The translations under genes were made by a program, and so were the position numbers. Under the pieces are notes generated by a model, which saw nothing but the letters and a program-made list of their open reading frames with translations, did no database searches and was not told where the DNA came from. 64,000 nucleotides of DNA from Diphasiastrum complanatum (Eukaryota > Streptophyta > Lycopodiopsida > Lycopodiales > Lycopodiaceae): contig CM055113.1 of NCBI GenBank assembly GCA_029204225.1, positions 13,755,406 through 13,819,405 of the forward strand, written 5' to 3'. Numbering within the stretch: position 1 is the stretch's first letter; the number at the start of each line of letters is the position of its first letter. Positions 9,229-22,292 of this stretch are shown here, in pieces.

Positions 9229-11138
9229 ATAAATAGTGTAAAGACCACTAGGGAAAACCCCTAAGATGTGCATATGAGAACACAATAAGAGAGACTATGG
9301 AGCCAAACTGCACAACCAAACCTAGATCAAACTTGGATCTAGCCCCCAAGCCATGCCATGTGATAGCAAGAGGAGAAGAGATCAATTGGTAACCTAGACC
9401 AAGTCGTCAACAAGATAATCTCTACCTCAGCATATAGAGAGTAGAGTCTTGTGCATGAACCCATGTAATCCCCATGTAGGTCAACTATAAATAGGTCACA
9501 ACTCTTCATGCATTCCTTCTGCCTATAGTCGTCACACGTACATGCACTACTCCATATGTCTCAATTAGAGTGTTTGGGTCCTCTCGAGGTCATTAGTCAT
9601 AAACAGGCCTCGATGTAGAATTAAATCTAGGCGTGACCAATAATCTCGAACACTGGAGGGCCGGTCTACCATATTAGGACTATTCCATGTCCTTACCTGA
9701 ATATGGCCGTAACAATTGAGCTTATGATGAAGTGCGCTCACCCACAAGCTAACCTTCTCCTGTAGTCAACATCCATCTATGTCAAGATGACCAATCAATG
9801 AATCTATTCTAATGAGCCCTAAGCAATGATGGCAGTGCTCGAAAAAAATCGATAAATACAAATAGTCCAATTGTTGAAATTCATTTTTTACCGCTTCATT
9901 TTAGATCTATAGATTTTTTATATGGCTTAAAATCAGCTGCTTTTAGTTTATTTTAACGATTCCATAATGGGTTTCTAGGTTTTTTATAAAGTTAGAGTAA
10001 AACGTTTTTACGAGCACTGAGCGAGGGTGTCCAAACTTCCAGCTACTCTTCCTAGCCAACGAGTTATTTGCCCTCTGAGCTAATCATACATGTGATACAT
10101 GTGATTCACCTATGAGATAAGACATAGTCTGAAAGCAAGTGGCAGTTCTTTCAGTTCTGAGGCACACGAGCCATGAGTGCTAGTCCATCGCACTTTAGAA
10201 TCTAATTTTGAGCACCTATCTGAGCTCGTAGAGGAAATCCACGTATCTTTTCCATATGACACAACATCTTTACTGGAGATGAGGACTAGCTTTGAGCCTA
10301 TCTAAGAGCAGAGTCATCGTTGAGCTACCTGCACATTTACTGAGACGATGGGTTCCTAGGTAACCATGTCATGACTGAAAACGTTGAAATTCTAGCCATT
10401 ATACAATGGCCTATGAGCACATGTCTTCATGTATTCAAGTCTGCATTCTGAAAGTTGACCTCTTGTTATTTTCTATTTGATCAATCACATGTTGCTGCTA
10501 TAGTGTTTGACCAACAAACTGAAGAAGATTTCTCTCTTCTAGTTATTGGCTTCAAAGAATTGTCCAATGATAGTATCCAACAGAAGAATTCTGATACATA
10601 GCCAAGAAAGTCTATATCATTATGTGTTCCTGTTGTTTCATATATGAGCCATTGATGGAGCTACCGTCGCTACTAGTATCCATCGCATGTCAAAAATCTT
10701 CATGGGCACAGCTTTTCACTGTCTATCTGAGTTGATACATGAGCCTCCCATGACTACTATCTATTGAGGAGACTCCGTTGCTGCCCCTGAAGTGGTCCAT
10801 TGAATGAGCTAGAAGGTCCACCAACATTGAGTTATATGTGAGTGTGAAGAACCAAAGGTTGAAATTGTCAAAAAAGGTAATCCTCGGTCTTAGATTTCTT
10901 GGCAGGAAGGTATTCTTTTTCAAGCTACATCTATGGTTATTATGACTTGATTTCATATGATTACTCACAATACTGTTGAGTGAAATTATATGTTTTCTAT
11001 GTGTGCCTTGGAAGGACACCACCTTAATAGATTGCATGAAGAACCGTAGGGTGAGCTTTCATAGTTCCATGAGACAAGAATGTTTTGACTTGGAAAATAT
11101 TTCTTGGAACTAATCATGAGATGTTTTTTAAAAAGAGA
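9229..11138. other. No recognisable gene
   Basis: Short open frames (for example 10723-11037 on the minus strand) show no family resemblance. A TATA-like CTATAAATAGG lies near 9486, with short open sequence after it, so an LTR promoter or a lost transcription unit is possible. Nothing further can be supported. Confidence 0.4.
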
Positions 11139-11365
11139 GTTAGACTGAGAGTATATCTTGAGTGATCTGTTGTATGTGAAAGAATTCCTCCCCTTTGAGA
11201 TTATATAAAAGGCTCTTTTTACTTTCTAGATGTGCTTAGTAAATTGTCATATCGAAGTTGTTATTAAGCATAGAATCTAAAAAGGAAAACATCATACATG
11301 CCTTCTCGTGCTAAAACATTTGTTTCAATCTCTCTCCTTGGAATACAAGAGAAGGGCCTATACTC
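11139..11365 (+). repeat. Dispersed repeat R1, copy 1 (probable LTR fragment)
   Basis: The 227 bp match the reverse complement of 28205-28440 almost throughout. It holds a TATA-like GATTATATAAAAGGC near 11200, as an LTR promoter would. It ends abruptly at TATACTC, where a Copia LTR begins; the copy at 28.2 kb continues past this point without that LTR. Confidence 0.75.
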
Positions 11366-11937
11366 TGTCGGAAATCAGTGGGAATGAGCGGAAGCTGATG
11401 AGCGAGCTTGGTGTAGGATCGAAATATTCAAATTGAATGATTTAGACAAATGCTCAATGAAACAATACATTAGTGAGATTGAGAATTTGCACTCTGATTA
11501 ATATCAAACAGTGAGTACAATGCTTGAAGTGATAACTTCAGCTTACAATCGTTGAGTGTGATAACACTAGCTACAAAAGGATTGATCTAATTAAGAATTA
11601 TCAGAAGAAGTTTTCTGATGAAGATTCTAGGATTGATATACAACAAAATATCTACAACAACTGTTTTGTTGCAGTTATTACAACCGCCTCATTACAGTTA
11701 ATGCATGTACAAAGTGGGTCGACTGTCAACACGAAGTTGTTGAGTCGGATTTTAGACCGACAATGAAATTTACAAGTATAAAAAAATATAGGATTTTTCG
11801 AGTTGATACGGTAAAAATTCTAGAAAGTTCGATCCTGAATTTTTTGATCTTCTGTTCAGAAATTCGAGTCTTTTGTTTCTGGTTTTTCAAGATGCTCATT
11901 ATTGGATGGATTTGAGGCTGAGCATCAAATTCCAACA
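11366..11937 (-). repeat. 3' LTR of a minus-strand Copia element
   Basis: The 572-bp segment has imperfect inverted termini: TGTCGGAAAT at one end and AATTCCAACA at the other. On the minus strand a polypurine tract (complement of 11938-11946) precedes it, and the Copia pol stop codon lies just upstream at about 11945. No second LTR is found, so the element is truncated. Confidence 0.8.
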
Positions 11938-11944
11938 CTCCCTC

Positions 11945-12787
11945 TTAATGTGGATCCTGAAAACTTTTGATTTTCAGATTCAACATGTCGTTGAATCTGA
12001 GATGGTGCTCCTTTGATAGACCCTTTGTGAAGTAATCTGCTGCCATTAATTCTGTCCTGCAATAGACTAATGATACCTCCTTGCTTCGCACTTTCTCTCG
12101 TAAATAGCGATACCTAATTTCGATATGCTGAAATCTCAGATTGAGAGAGAGAGCTATGGTGCTTTGGTTGTCACAAAAAATGGTCGTTGGATGTGACTGT
12201 GCAAGGTTGATATCTACTAGCAGGTGCCTCAGCCAAATTGTCTCCTTGGTAGCATTCATGGCAGCAATGTACTTTGATTCTGTTGATGATAATATGCTAC
12301 TGAGGTTTGCTTTCGGCTGTTCTAAGAGATTGGGCCTTGATTGTATAAAAATACAAATCCAGAAGTCGATCTTTTGGTATCGATATCCCTTGCCCAATCT
12401 GCATCTATGTATCCTTTGAGAATATTGGTAGGTTGGCCGCGAGGCCATAACAAATGCTGAGACTTTTTGTTGCTTGGATGTACTTCATGACTTTTGTGAG
12501 CGTTTTCCAATGGGCCAGACCTGGATCTGATAAGAACTGGCTGAGTGAACTGATTGAATATGTAATGTCGGGTCGAGTGCAGATCATTGCATTAGTGAGC
12601 CGATGATGGAGTGAAACGAATATTTCTTCATTTCCTCCCTTTCTTCCTCGGTTTGAGGAGATTGTTCCTTTGACAGCTTTAGTCCAGAGTCGAGTGAAAA
12701 GTAGCTCGGCTTACAGTTGGCCATTCCATACTTTTCCAACACGTTTGTGAGATATCTCTGTTGGCTGATAAAAATCAAACTATTGGA
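11945..12787 (-). pseudogene. Copia RT/RNase H C-terminal remnant
   Basis: The minus-strand frames align with the end of Copia pol. They run from FISQQRYLTNVLEKYGM through CTRPDITYSISSLSQF (end of reverse transcriptase), DADWARDIDTKRSTSGFVF and STESKYIAAMNATKETIWLR (RNase H catalytic Asp and Glu), to FCDNQSTIALSLN and ELMAADYFTKGLS, stopping before the polypurine tract. At least three frame changes occur (near 12330, 12420 and 12590). The 5' side is lost at about 12787, so gag, protease, integrase and most of RT are absent. Confidence 0.9.
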
Positions 12788-15683
12788 TTCAAAAGCCTAG
12801 GTTTATTGTGATGGTAGAAATACATTAGTATAGTGCTTTCTTCTTTTGACATTGTATACACGTCTTCATCAATATGGTCATGCACATCTCGCATACTGGC
12901 ACATCATCGCATCCTTGCCATGCAGGACTGCCTTAAGAAAAAACCAATTTTATGTATATGATTTTGTAGTATAATCGCACGTATGATCGATCTTGTCAAT
13001 GATATCAGAGCCCTAGTGAGGTGCAGGTTGGGTGCTACATAGCCAAATTTTGGAGAAATTCAAAGAGCCAAAAAGGCTAACTTCAAGCTATAATATTAAT
13101 GTTGAAAAAAAGCCAATAACTGCTTTGGAACCTCAAGATTTGTAGAGAACCTATAAAGGGTAGTGAAAGTAAGCCAATGCAATTCATAAAGTTGAATTTG
13201 GTAAAAATTAGAGAAAATTTTGAGATTTTTTTAAGTTTTCATGGGGTATTGATGCCTTTTCTCAAAAGAGTACATTGTTTGTGCTTAATACCGCACCGAT
13301 ACAGTAAGTTCCAACAAGTAGCCAGTAGTAGGGCGACCTCTAACAAGTGAACATCTACAAGAAAAACCACTGAGAAATGTGAAAAAAGGGCCAAGAAAGC
13401 TGAAAAACATCTAGCTAGAGTTTTAATCCAAGAAAAAGCCCTTGATTTGTCTCCAAACAGTACCTTTTTCAATGTTGTAAAAGCATGATTGTGGGTGCCC
13501 AAGCAATGCATGAAGGATACAGATGGCCATGGGTGGCCTTGGAGCATAGAGAGTGACAGATTCCTCCAAGGGTATCAAATGATTTTACTTAGACTTCCTT
13601 GCTTGCATACTAATGTTTATAAACTATTCAAATATATGCATGCATTGACCTAACATTGTAAAAACTGTGTAATGTCTAAACTACATGTTTATAAGATAGA
13701 TGAAGGCTAACAATGTCATGGGTGGTCACAATCTGATCCATTTTCATTCTGCAGTAGTTCCACTAAAGCTGACGATCAACCCCCATAGATCGAGTATTCT
13801 GATGCAATAAGATTTAGTAGACTTGAATTTTGTGGTTTGAACTTTTGCTAGTTGTCCAATATCTTTAACACAAGTATTTCTACTAAATTTGGTGCAATGC
13901 CCATCCATATTACTATTAGGGTTAATTTTGGTCAACTTCGACCAAGTGCTATATCATTTTTTTGGATTATCCAAAGCCAAAGCCTTTATTGAGCTACTTT
14001 TGACCTCTATCCATCATGTTTCTCATAGGTTTGACATGGTCTCTTTAGCCACTTTTCTAATCATCTCATACAAGGCTAGTTGTTGCCTATAAACCAAATC
14101 ATGCTCAACACTTTTGGAGCTTATCTTGGCCTCTTAGATACTTGTACATTCTTGTAACTATGCAAAACCAAAATTAGTACATCAATTACGGTTATTCTAT
14201 AAATTGCTCATTTGTTGCAATGTATTGTAAATCATTCTTAAAGATTATCACAATCTATGCCCCAAAACCATTATAATAGGACATTTCCTCTTTTATTTAT
14301 TGCCTTCAAATTCACTCTGAAGTTACCATGATATGCCCTAGAGAGGAGATTGAGATGAAGCTCTAGAGTATCGTCCACTACCTACAAGACCGTATATTGC
14401 AAAAGGATGACCAAGTAAAAATATCGTAGAAAATTGACTGTTTATTTTATGACACCATTTGTAACCTTTTTTTTTCACTTGCATTTTGATATTCAAGATG
14501 GAGTGATAGAAGAACAACGAAAAAAAGAATAGGAAGGAGAAAGGAAAGAAGGAAAGGAAGAAAAAAAGCAGAAGACGAAGATGAAGGTGAAGAGAAAAAA
14601 GAGAATATTGTAATATGGACTCTATAACCTCACACTTGGCATATTGCAACTGTAGTGGACAACGATAAGTAGGTTGAGTTACTTGGTTTCATCATTCCTG
14701 TAACTACAAATTGTTTACACGCTTCGGACTCTTGAGGCTCACAGCTTTAAGGTTGAAATTACTTTATCAATTTCAGTAGTGATTATCTACTATCATCTTT
14801 CATGTTACATATGACTTTTTCTATTATGGTTAAGCAACTTAAGCTCCATCTAGTTTTGAAGCTTGATATCCCAATACCCCAAAATGCACAATGCTAAAGA
14901 GGATATGTTAGCAACATCAGGGTCTTCGAACAGAAAGCCATAGCTATTTGATGCCCCTTATCCGTACATGACCATGACTTGTCCAAGTTAAGTTTAAAAT
15001 CTTATGGTCAAAAATGTAATCAGTTTCTGTTATGGCACACAGGCCGAATGTCCTTTAAACTGACTTTTAAAAGTCGAAAAAGTACAAGAAAAATTTACCA
15101 TGAAGCTGCATGAAAGTGAATGAAACGCTGGGGTTTTCATTACTTATGTGCAAAAAATGTTAGGGCACCAAAGGAGCAATGTTCTTTAGCTGGAAGCTCC
15201 CATACACGGGATCAATTCATAAATTACAAAGAGCTGTCAAGCAAATGATTCAAGCATTTCTAAATGCACATACATTTTTGAGTCACAGAGTGGAACTCTT
15301 TTTCAAATTAAGATCTAAGCAGGCAATGAATTGAGGAAAGAAGAAGGAACCCTGTCGGTCCATTATTTGATCTCGATTCTCATGGCTTGGCCATTGAAGC
15401 CAATTGCTCCAAGAAAAATATTAGATTAATAACTCCCCCCAGGACATGCCCGGTGAGAGTAAGAATTCAAGGGGAGCAACTTGTAGCGTCCCGCAACTAA
15501 TAGAATATCACGTATACACCTAGAGGACCTATAGATCTCTGTATTTGAAATCAGATGTGATTCATTGTGAACATACATGTAAGAGCTATAGCTACAGAGG
15601 TGACACAGTGAGTCGGAATATTGACAAGGAGCTGAGGTTCCAATCCATCATTAGTACCTTTTCAACACAACTAGAAATTGGAC
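12788..15683. other. No recognisable gene; downstream flank of adenylate kinase
   Basis: Only short unconvincing frames occur, one of them a Lys/Phe-rich shadow of an A/G-rich patch at about 14460-14600. The last few hundred bases probably include the adenylate kinase 3' untranslated region, but no polyadenylation signal stands out. Confidence 0.5.
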
Positions 15684-18600
15684 TTACACCGACACTTTTT
15701 GATGTGTGCAGTCTTTTTCAGACAAGTTGAGTGCATCCAACAAGCGAGGCCAAGTTTCTGGAATTCCTCCAGCAACCTCAAAATCAAAAAGGTTTCCTCG
15801 CAAGCGATAAAAATCTTCCACTGGTTTGCTCTGTACATCCAAGCACCATCATTGTCAGCTTGCACTTTGTCCACATGTCTATCAAGCAAACACCACAAAA
15901 TTACAAATTATTTCTATTTAAACTAAAGAAGAATATTGGAACCTGTATCAAATCAAACTACCAAGCAGTGATGCTGGCAACAGGAACAAAGAGCTAAGAT
16001 TTCTGCAATCAAAGAATTGTAAGTCAAACCTTGTAGAATTTTTAACATTTTGCAACCATAAACAGTGTCTCTTCTTTGCAGCTATAAGTTTGAATACCTG
16101 CTCAATAAAGCACTTAAAGAGTACGAAACAATAAAATGGAAATTTACCTCTTCTGCATAGATTCGAAGCCTCTCTCTTACGACTTCTTCTGTGTCATCAG
16201 CCCTGATAGTCATCTTGGTAGCACAAGAGGGCGGGGGCAAAAGTGGAGGCATCGAGATTCTTGGGCCTCCATCAGAACCCTCAACATCAATATTGGCAAC
16301 ATTAAAATTACCTTTGCATTGACTACAGATTCTCCTTCCCAAACATTTTGAGATCACAACATCTTCTCTTAGCTTAAGATTCACCACCAAATCAATCTCA
16401 GTGACTTGTTCAAGAATTTCCTGCAATGATGGCATAAGATGTAATTTTGAAGATAACACGTTACACAACATAAAAATGCAATGAGAAAACATTGGGAGTT
16501 AGCAATTTGGATATTCTTCTTCGTACAGCAATTGAATCAGCTTGTGTTAGTCCGTTCAACTCCATACTTCATACCCCATGCAATACCTCATTTCCAACTA
16601 TTTATTTCACAAATAAAGGTCAAACATTAATCTTCTCCAAATGTTCACCAAGGTAAGGAGTAAGACCACAGGCGTGCATAAACAATAAGGAGGTTGTAGA
16701 CTCATACGTATATATTCTGTAGTCATTACCATAGAATAAAATTTTTGCTGCATACCCCACAATTACATGCCAACAGCCAGGATTCTAAAGTTTAAAAGGT
16801 AAATGGTAAAAACATTTTTACTAGAGTTCAATTTGGCCTATTTGAAGCCATTGACAAGTCTGTCCATGAAATTCTGCAACATTTTCAGGCGCCAAATACC
16901 TCCTGCTGCAGTATGTGCTAGTCCATTTAGGTAGTGCTCTAGAAACAAACCAGTCCTCTATATAACTCTCTAGTACAGCTAAGGTCAGAAAATTAGGACT
17001 TGATAAGATATGTTATCACTTGATAAGATATAATCAGGCATTGGCTTGCACATTTGAAGAGACTTACGGATTACAAGAACTTGCTTAAACTGAAATGCAA
17101 CAAAAAGGCACATGCACATTGATGAACAAATTGAGTCGTGAAACATAACACACTGGTGCAAAATTGAGATCAGACATATCTGTCTTAACCTCTAAACCTA
17201 GTAAATTGGGACTGTATGAGCATTTTTGGACCCATACTTCTTCAAAAGTGGTGACACTAGTTAAATTGAATCCCCTTACCTTTATGTACTATTTCCTGAA
17301 AAGTAGGGATGTGGCAAATTAAATTAAGTGCACTGATTTGTTCAAATATTTCTTCAAGTATATGCAATTATTGATGCTATAATTTTTTCTTGTTCCCTGG
17401 CTCATCTTATGAATTTGGATCTACCAATATATCTCCAACCTAGGTATGATGGTCTAACTGCAAATGACATATCGATGTTGCTTACCCACCTTCCACTCAA
17501 GTTTCAACCCAACATGGAAAGCTTTCCATTTAAGGCACAGGACATTTATATTTTATGCACTGGCATTTTGGGCAAAGTCAATCAGTAAAATCCTTCACCT
17601 CTGAACTAGAGAAGACATGTCAGCCATAGCACGAGGAAGGACATAAGGGTCTATCTCGGAGCTTGTTAAACGATAACAAGTTACACCAGGCAAAGAGCAA
17701 GGCATTATGAATGAACAGACATTCAGATGGATCCCATGACTGACTTGATTTTTAATCGAGAAAGTCAAGATTTATGTTTATGAGAAAAAAAACTTCAACG
17801 TGAAATCATTTCTTGGCCACTCTTTTCTAACCCTAAACCCCTACAAACATGGTATTTCAGAATCTATGCCTCAAGGACCGCCCGTCAACTTCAACTATCA
17901 TTTTTTGGATGTCGTCTTCTTGAAACATTTAAGGCTATATAGTGCTAGCATCAAAGAATTCTTGCAGCACAAAAGGTATCCCTCTGTATGATATTTTACA
18001 TGCTGGCCAGGCTATCACTAGATACATTCCTACGGCTCTCTGAACCTCTGGAAGAATAGCTCTCATAGTTGCCTAATTAGGTAGAATTGCTATGAACTAC
18101 ACTTGTTGAATCTCCTCAGCAATCTCAACCTCCATGTTATTTATTGCACTCGTATACCTGACTTGCAATGATCGATTCACTCACACTACAACCCTGTCAA
18201 CTTTATTAGCTCTTTATCTTCCTTGTGCTAAAATATGGTTGCGAATTCATAAATTAATTTAAATTCGGTTTGTAAAAAAAATACTCTCTGAAGATGTTTC
18301 AGCCCTAATTAAGGAGGAACAAAACATTCTAAAATATGATCAAAGTTGATTGTCAAAGGCTTTCCTGAAGCGGATAACTCTAACTCTGAATTTTTTTAAG
18401 GAAAAAGTTCGGCTTGGCAAAAGACAAGATCAAGGAAGTCATGGTTAACCCTAACTTCTCAAACAACCTTTACCACCATACAGTAAGGCAATTTGATGGG
18501 CTATCTGCAACTTTTCAAATAAACTGTAAGATCTCTGGAAATGCTACTACCCTATAGTTTTAAGGCCATTTTGAATCTGTTTAACTCTGTGTACACCACA

Positions 18601-19407
18601 CAGCTATATTTTAGTAATACATGCCAATGAGTACTAAGGTTGGTGTATGCAGATGCACATTCTAAGAAGAAAAAAAATCAAATCAGCTACACTACTACAA
18701 ATGCTTTGCGAAAGCCAAAACTTTTACGATCGACTTACAGCTTGAGTAGTGTTTCGAGGAAATCCATCCAATATGAAGCCTTTTTCACCTTCCAAGGCAC
18801 CCTTTTCTAAACGTGTCGATAGCAAGGAGACAACCACTTGGTCAGGGAGCAGCTTTCCTTGAGACATTGCATATATGAGCTGCAAAAGAAAAAATTAAAT
18901 ACGTAACTTCTAGCAATCAATCCACCCTGAACATGCATCAAAAATATCCCAAGGAAGAACAGCACCAAAGTCAAGGCACTCTTTTCCTCTTATCGTATCA
19001 TAGAATCTATGATCTAGCAATGTATTTTAGCCTTTTCAGTCACAGGAAGCGTCTCCTGCAAAATAACAAAAAACTAATAAACGTTCCGTCCAATGGGAGC
19101 ATAGAACGAAATATACCTTCTTCGACGCTTCTGATGGTTGGGAGAGCTCCTGCCTAACCAGATCGCCCATGGCAATATGGGGAATGGACAGCAAAGAGGC
19201 CAACCTGCTGGCATAAGTGCCTTTGCCAACCCCTGGGCACCCCAGAAATACCCAGTGCATCCCGTTTTTACTCACTTGCCTCTTGCTCGGCGCCTCCACA
19301 CGCAGGCTCCAAGAAGAAGGCGGATCCATAGCCCTCTGCACAGCACCGGAGGCAGCTCTTCCCCATCGAAAAGCTTCTGCAGTCAGGCGTCGACCCACCA
19401 ACGTCAT
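15684..19407 (-). CDS. Adenylate kinase, plastid/mitochondrial type, 4 exons, complete
   Basis: It interconverts ATP + AMP and 2 ADP. Minus-strand exons are 19407-19117, 18879-18739, 16420-16148 and 15830-15684 (stop TAA); all introns are GT...AG and all junctions are phase 0. The 283-residue product has the length of plant organellar adenylate kinases such as Arabidopsis At2g37250. Residues 1-50, rich in Arg, Ala and Ser, look like a transit peptide. The P-loop GCPGVGKG is at 56-63, PHIAMGDLVR follows, GFILDGFPR (AMP-binding region) is at 131-139, CLGRRICSQC in the LID begins at 170, and RADDTEEVVRERL begins at 217. The C-terminus has VEDFYRLRGNL and GGIPETWPRLL. ATG 19407 is the first in-frame ATG after an upstream stop. 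The plus-strand frame at 19138-19989 is its antisense shadow. All key residues are intact, so it should be active. Intron 2 is 2318 bp. Confidence 0.95.
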
Positions 19408-19642
19408 CACAACAGCCCAGAACCAGGAAACGAAGGCAGGGTTGATCACAAAAAATTTCAGAAGCGCAACAGATTACAGAAGCGCAACCAAGCTCCTGAT
19501 GTTGTGCAGCTCCCGAGGAAGAAACAGTGGCAGTATTGTTCAGCAAACCATAGCATCTGCCAGTGTTCTCTCTTGTGTTTCTACATCTCTCGCTTTCGCT
19601 ATAGCTATCGCTCTCTCTTCTCCTCCCTTCCTCTCTATCTTT

Positions 19643-19644
<2 letters not shown>

Positions 19645-19687
<43 letters not shown>
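19645..19687. repeat. CT microsatellite upstream of adenylate kinase
   Basis: A 43-base run of CT/TC lies about 240 bp before the adenylate kinase ATG, as GA on its coding strand. It probably sits in the 5' untranslated region or core promoter, where GA/CT tracts are frequent in plants. Confidence 0.9.
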
Positions 19688-19694
<7 letters not shown>

Positions 19695-19863
19695 TCTTTC
19701 TTTGAAGGGTTTGTTTTTTTTTTTCTTTTTTTGGGGTGTTGGAGTGTTTTCTCCTCTTTTGCTTTGCTTTTTGGAAAAGCTATTGGGTGAGTTGACATTG
19801 AGCATTTTAGTGGATGAATTGATACCCACAAAGCTTGACTATGGCTATGGTAACATGATTGCT

Positions 19864-20078
19864 ATGGTAACACGATTGATGAGAGGGGTTGGCAAGTCGG
19901 TCAACATTCGTGATCACAGTGTGATCTGGCTATCGCTATATGGTAACATGATTGGTGAGAGGGGTGGGCAATTAGGTCAACATCCGTGATCAAACTGTGA
20001 TCTTGCTATATGGTAACATGATTCCTGAAAGGGTTGGGAAATTAGGTCAACATATGTGATCACATTGTGATCTTACGG
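19864..20078. repeat. Three ~70-75 bp tandem repeats upstream of adenylate kinase
   Basis: Copies start at about 19864, 19940 and 20010, each beginning ATGGTAACAYGATT and ending in a near-palindrome GTGATCA...TGTGATC. A partial unit precedes them at 19845. They lie about 460-670 bp upstream of the adenylate kinase start codon and could carry protein-binding sites, though this is inference. Confidence 0.8.
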
Positions 20079-20340
20079 TATCTCCCAAAGGACACTTAAA
20101 GTATAATGGCAAAAGTTTTGTTGGGATAGAGTGGGCTATTGCTCAAATGATTTTTAAAAGTGAGGTGTTTGTACTCTTTATCATGAGATTTTGAGCATAG
20201 AAGTTGATCCTTTTTTTTTTTTGCTTTGTCACGATGGTGGTAAGATATTATGATGATTTGTCTGTGGGGATCCACAAGAAATGTGTGAATGATCTTGACC
20301 ATGCTTTGTGATGGCACACAGATCACCTGTAGAGCAATCC

Positions 20341-21109
20341 TGCAATCTACCAACAAATCTAAGGCTAGACCACAATCTAGAATGCTACAGATCAAAGCAA
20401 AACTAATTCCTCACAAATAGAGAGAATACATAACCAAAATAATGTATGAAGAATGCCTTCTACTCAAGCTAGAGAGAGAATATCAAAACAAGCAAAATAG
20501 CATGAGATCCAATTTTGACATTATGACATTACCAAAGCTTGATTCATCATTATATATGAATGAGAATGATATGTACATATATAGGAGAGCCAAAATTCGT
20601 GGTACTCCTTGCATTCAATGCATTCCCTACACCCAGACACCTAACAGCTTGCATGCTGAAATTGCACCTAACTCCTACCTACTTTGCCAAATGTCAAATT
20701 CTCAACTATGAACCTTCAAAACTACATGCATGTGTCCAATATTGTTTGCATGTCTTGCATTTAACTTCCCTAGATGACTTCGACATGTGTAGAACATGTA
20801 TACTGACTTGCATGTTGCATGCAGTGATTGCATGTTGCATGCATGCACACTAACTGATTTTGCATGTCATCTAGTTTTATGCATGTCATCAAATCTAGAT
20901 CTACCTAACTCAAACTCTCCCTAATCTACACATACCTTTGATATATACAATGGAACAAAGTGAAATATGACCATCTAGACATTGTGCATGTCATGTAGCT
21001 CGAGTTTGTACATGCTAGAAAATAATATTTACAACTTGTAAATGCACAAGCAAGATGATTTTCCTCATCAACCCCTATAGACAAGTTGGATGGCTTTTTA
21101 TTCTTCACA
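20341..21109 (-). repeat. 3' LTR
   Basis: It is closely similar to 23348-24163 over its whole length and its inner end is TTCTTCACA. It contains two CATGTTGCATGCA-type units where the other LTR has three, and it lacks a roughly 30-bp segment present in the other copy. Confidence 0.8.
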
Positions 21110-21161
21110 CTCCTCCTAAAAAGTTATCAACTTGGCTTGATCACTTGAACTTGAAAATCCT

Positions 21162-22292
21162 CTAAGGTTGGTCGAATTGTTGATGAAGAAACTTTTTGTG
21201 TGAGGATTCTTTGCTTTGAATTTGAATTGAAGATGAACAAAGAATCCATCCTACCAGCACCCTTACCATAACCATGATAAGATCTCTTTGACAGAAATCT
21301 TTTCCAAATGCCTTTGAGAAATATTCCACCAATCTGCTATTATGCCAATGTGCCTCCTCCATGCCTGATGTCGATCCTGGGTTTCAAAAGTCCACATGCA
21401 TGAAGTTGGCTACACCAAAATCTGAAAAATCCGAGGCCTCCAAGCCTCATAATGACCACAAAGATCATAAAGACCATGAGCAATATTCAAGATTAAGCAT
21501 ACTAGCTTTACTAGTCCAAAAACTATGAACTCTATCCACAAAGGATCTAATCTAATCTTGGAACCATACTCAAACTTGATCAATTCAAACTATAAGTACT
21601 AAACTCATACTTGCTCTTACTCAATTTAAGAGCATACCAAAGATGATACAATAGCTTGCTTTCTAAATGTTTTGGAAACATAATCAAGTCACCAATGACA
21701 AGAATCAATTTCAAACTAAAGACTTCATTCAAAACTATAATGGTCTTACTTGATCTTTGAGATAAGCAAGTCTCAACTAAGCAAGGTACATCATCAATAA
21801 AAGAAAGAGATATATAGGTGAGTAGAATAGAATGAATACCACCTTCACTTATCCTTTCTTTTCCATGAAATAAGATCAACAAGGACTCGGCCTTGTTTAG
21901 TAAAGAAGATCTTCTTGGACATGCATGTTGAGGATACTCCTCCTCAAACCTTGACCCGATCACAACTTGATTACTCATCATAACAATGACTTGTGATGCA
22001 TCATGAGATACTGTGCTCTCGGCCACTTCCAAGATAGAAAATAGATCTCCAAAGTAAACAACTTCTCCATGCCCAAACACCACACCTTCGAGATAGAGAG
22101 TGTAAAGGCTATGTAGCCTTCCTTGGTGGATAAGCATCCAATGATTCATAGACTAGGATCTCCATCCTTCTTTCCTTCCAAGAAACCACATGCAAAGCAA
22201 TAGTCTTCAAGAACACTAAGGTACACAACCTTAGGCTTATAACTGAACAAGACTCCATATAGTGCACTCCTTCCATTAGCTCCATAACTCCA
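21162..22292 (-). pseudogene. Scrambled Copia pol region and C-terminus
   Basis: Frame 21162-21362 keeps a piece of the Copia RNase H tail (LVEYFSKAFGKDFCQRD). The 21580-22292 frames lie where integrase and reverse transcriptase should be, but they show no clear catalytic motifs. Deletion plus frameshift is the likely reason. Confidence 0.5.

Noticed and set aside
10723-11037. 104-codon minus-strand frame
   Set aside because: No recognisable motif, A/T-biased composition, and no sign of splice sites or conserved blocks.
19138-19989. 283-codon plus-strand open frame
   Set aside because: It overlaps exon 1 of adenylate kinase in antisense and then runs through the CT microsatellite; no family features.
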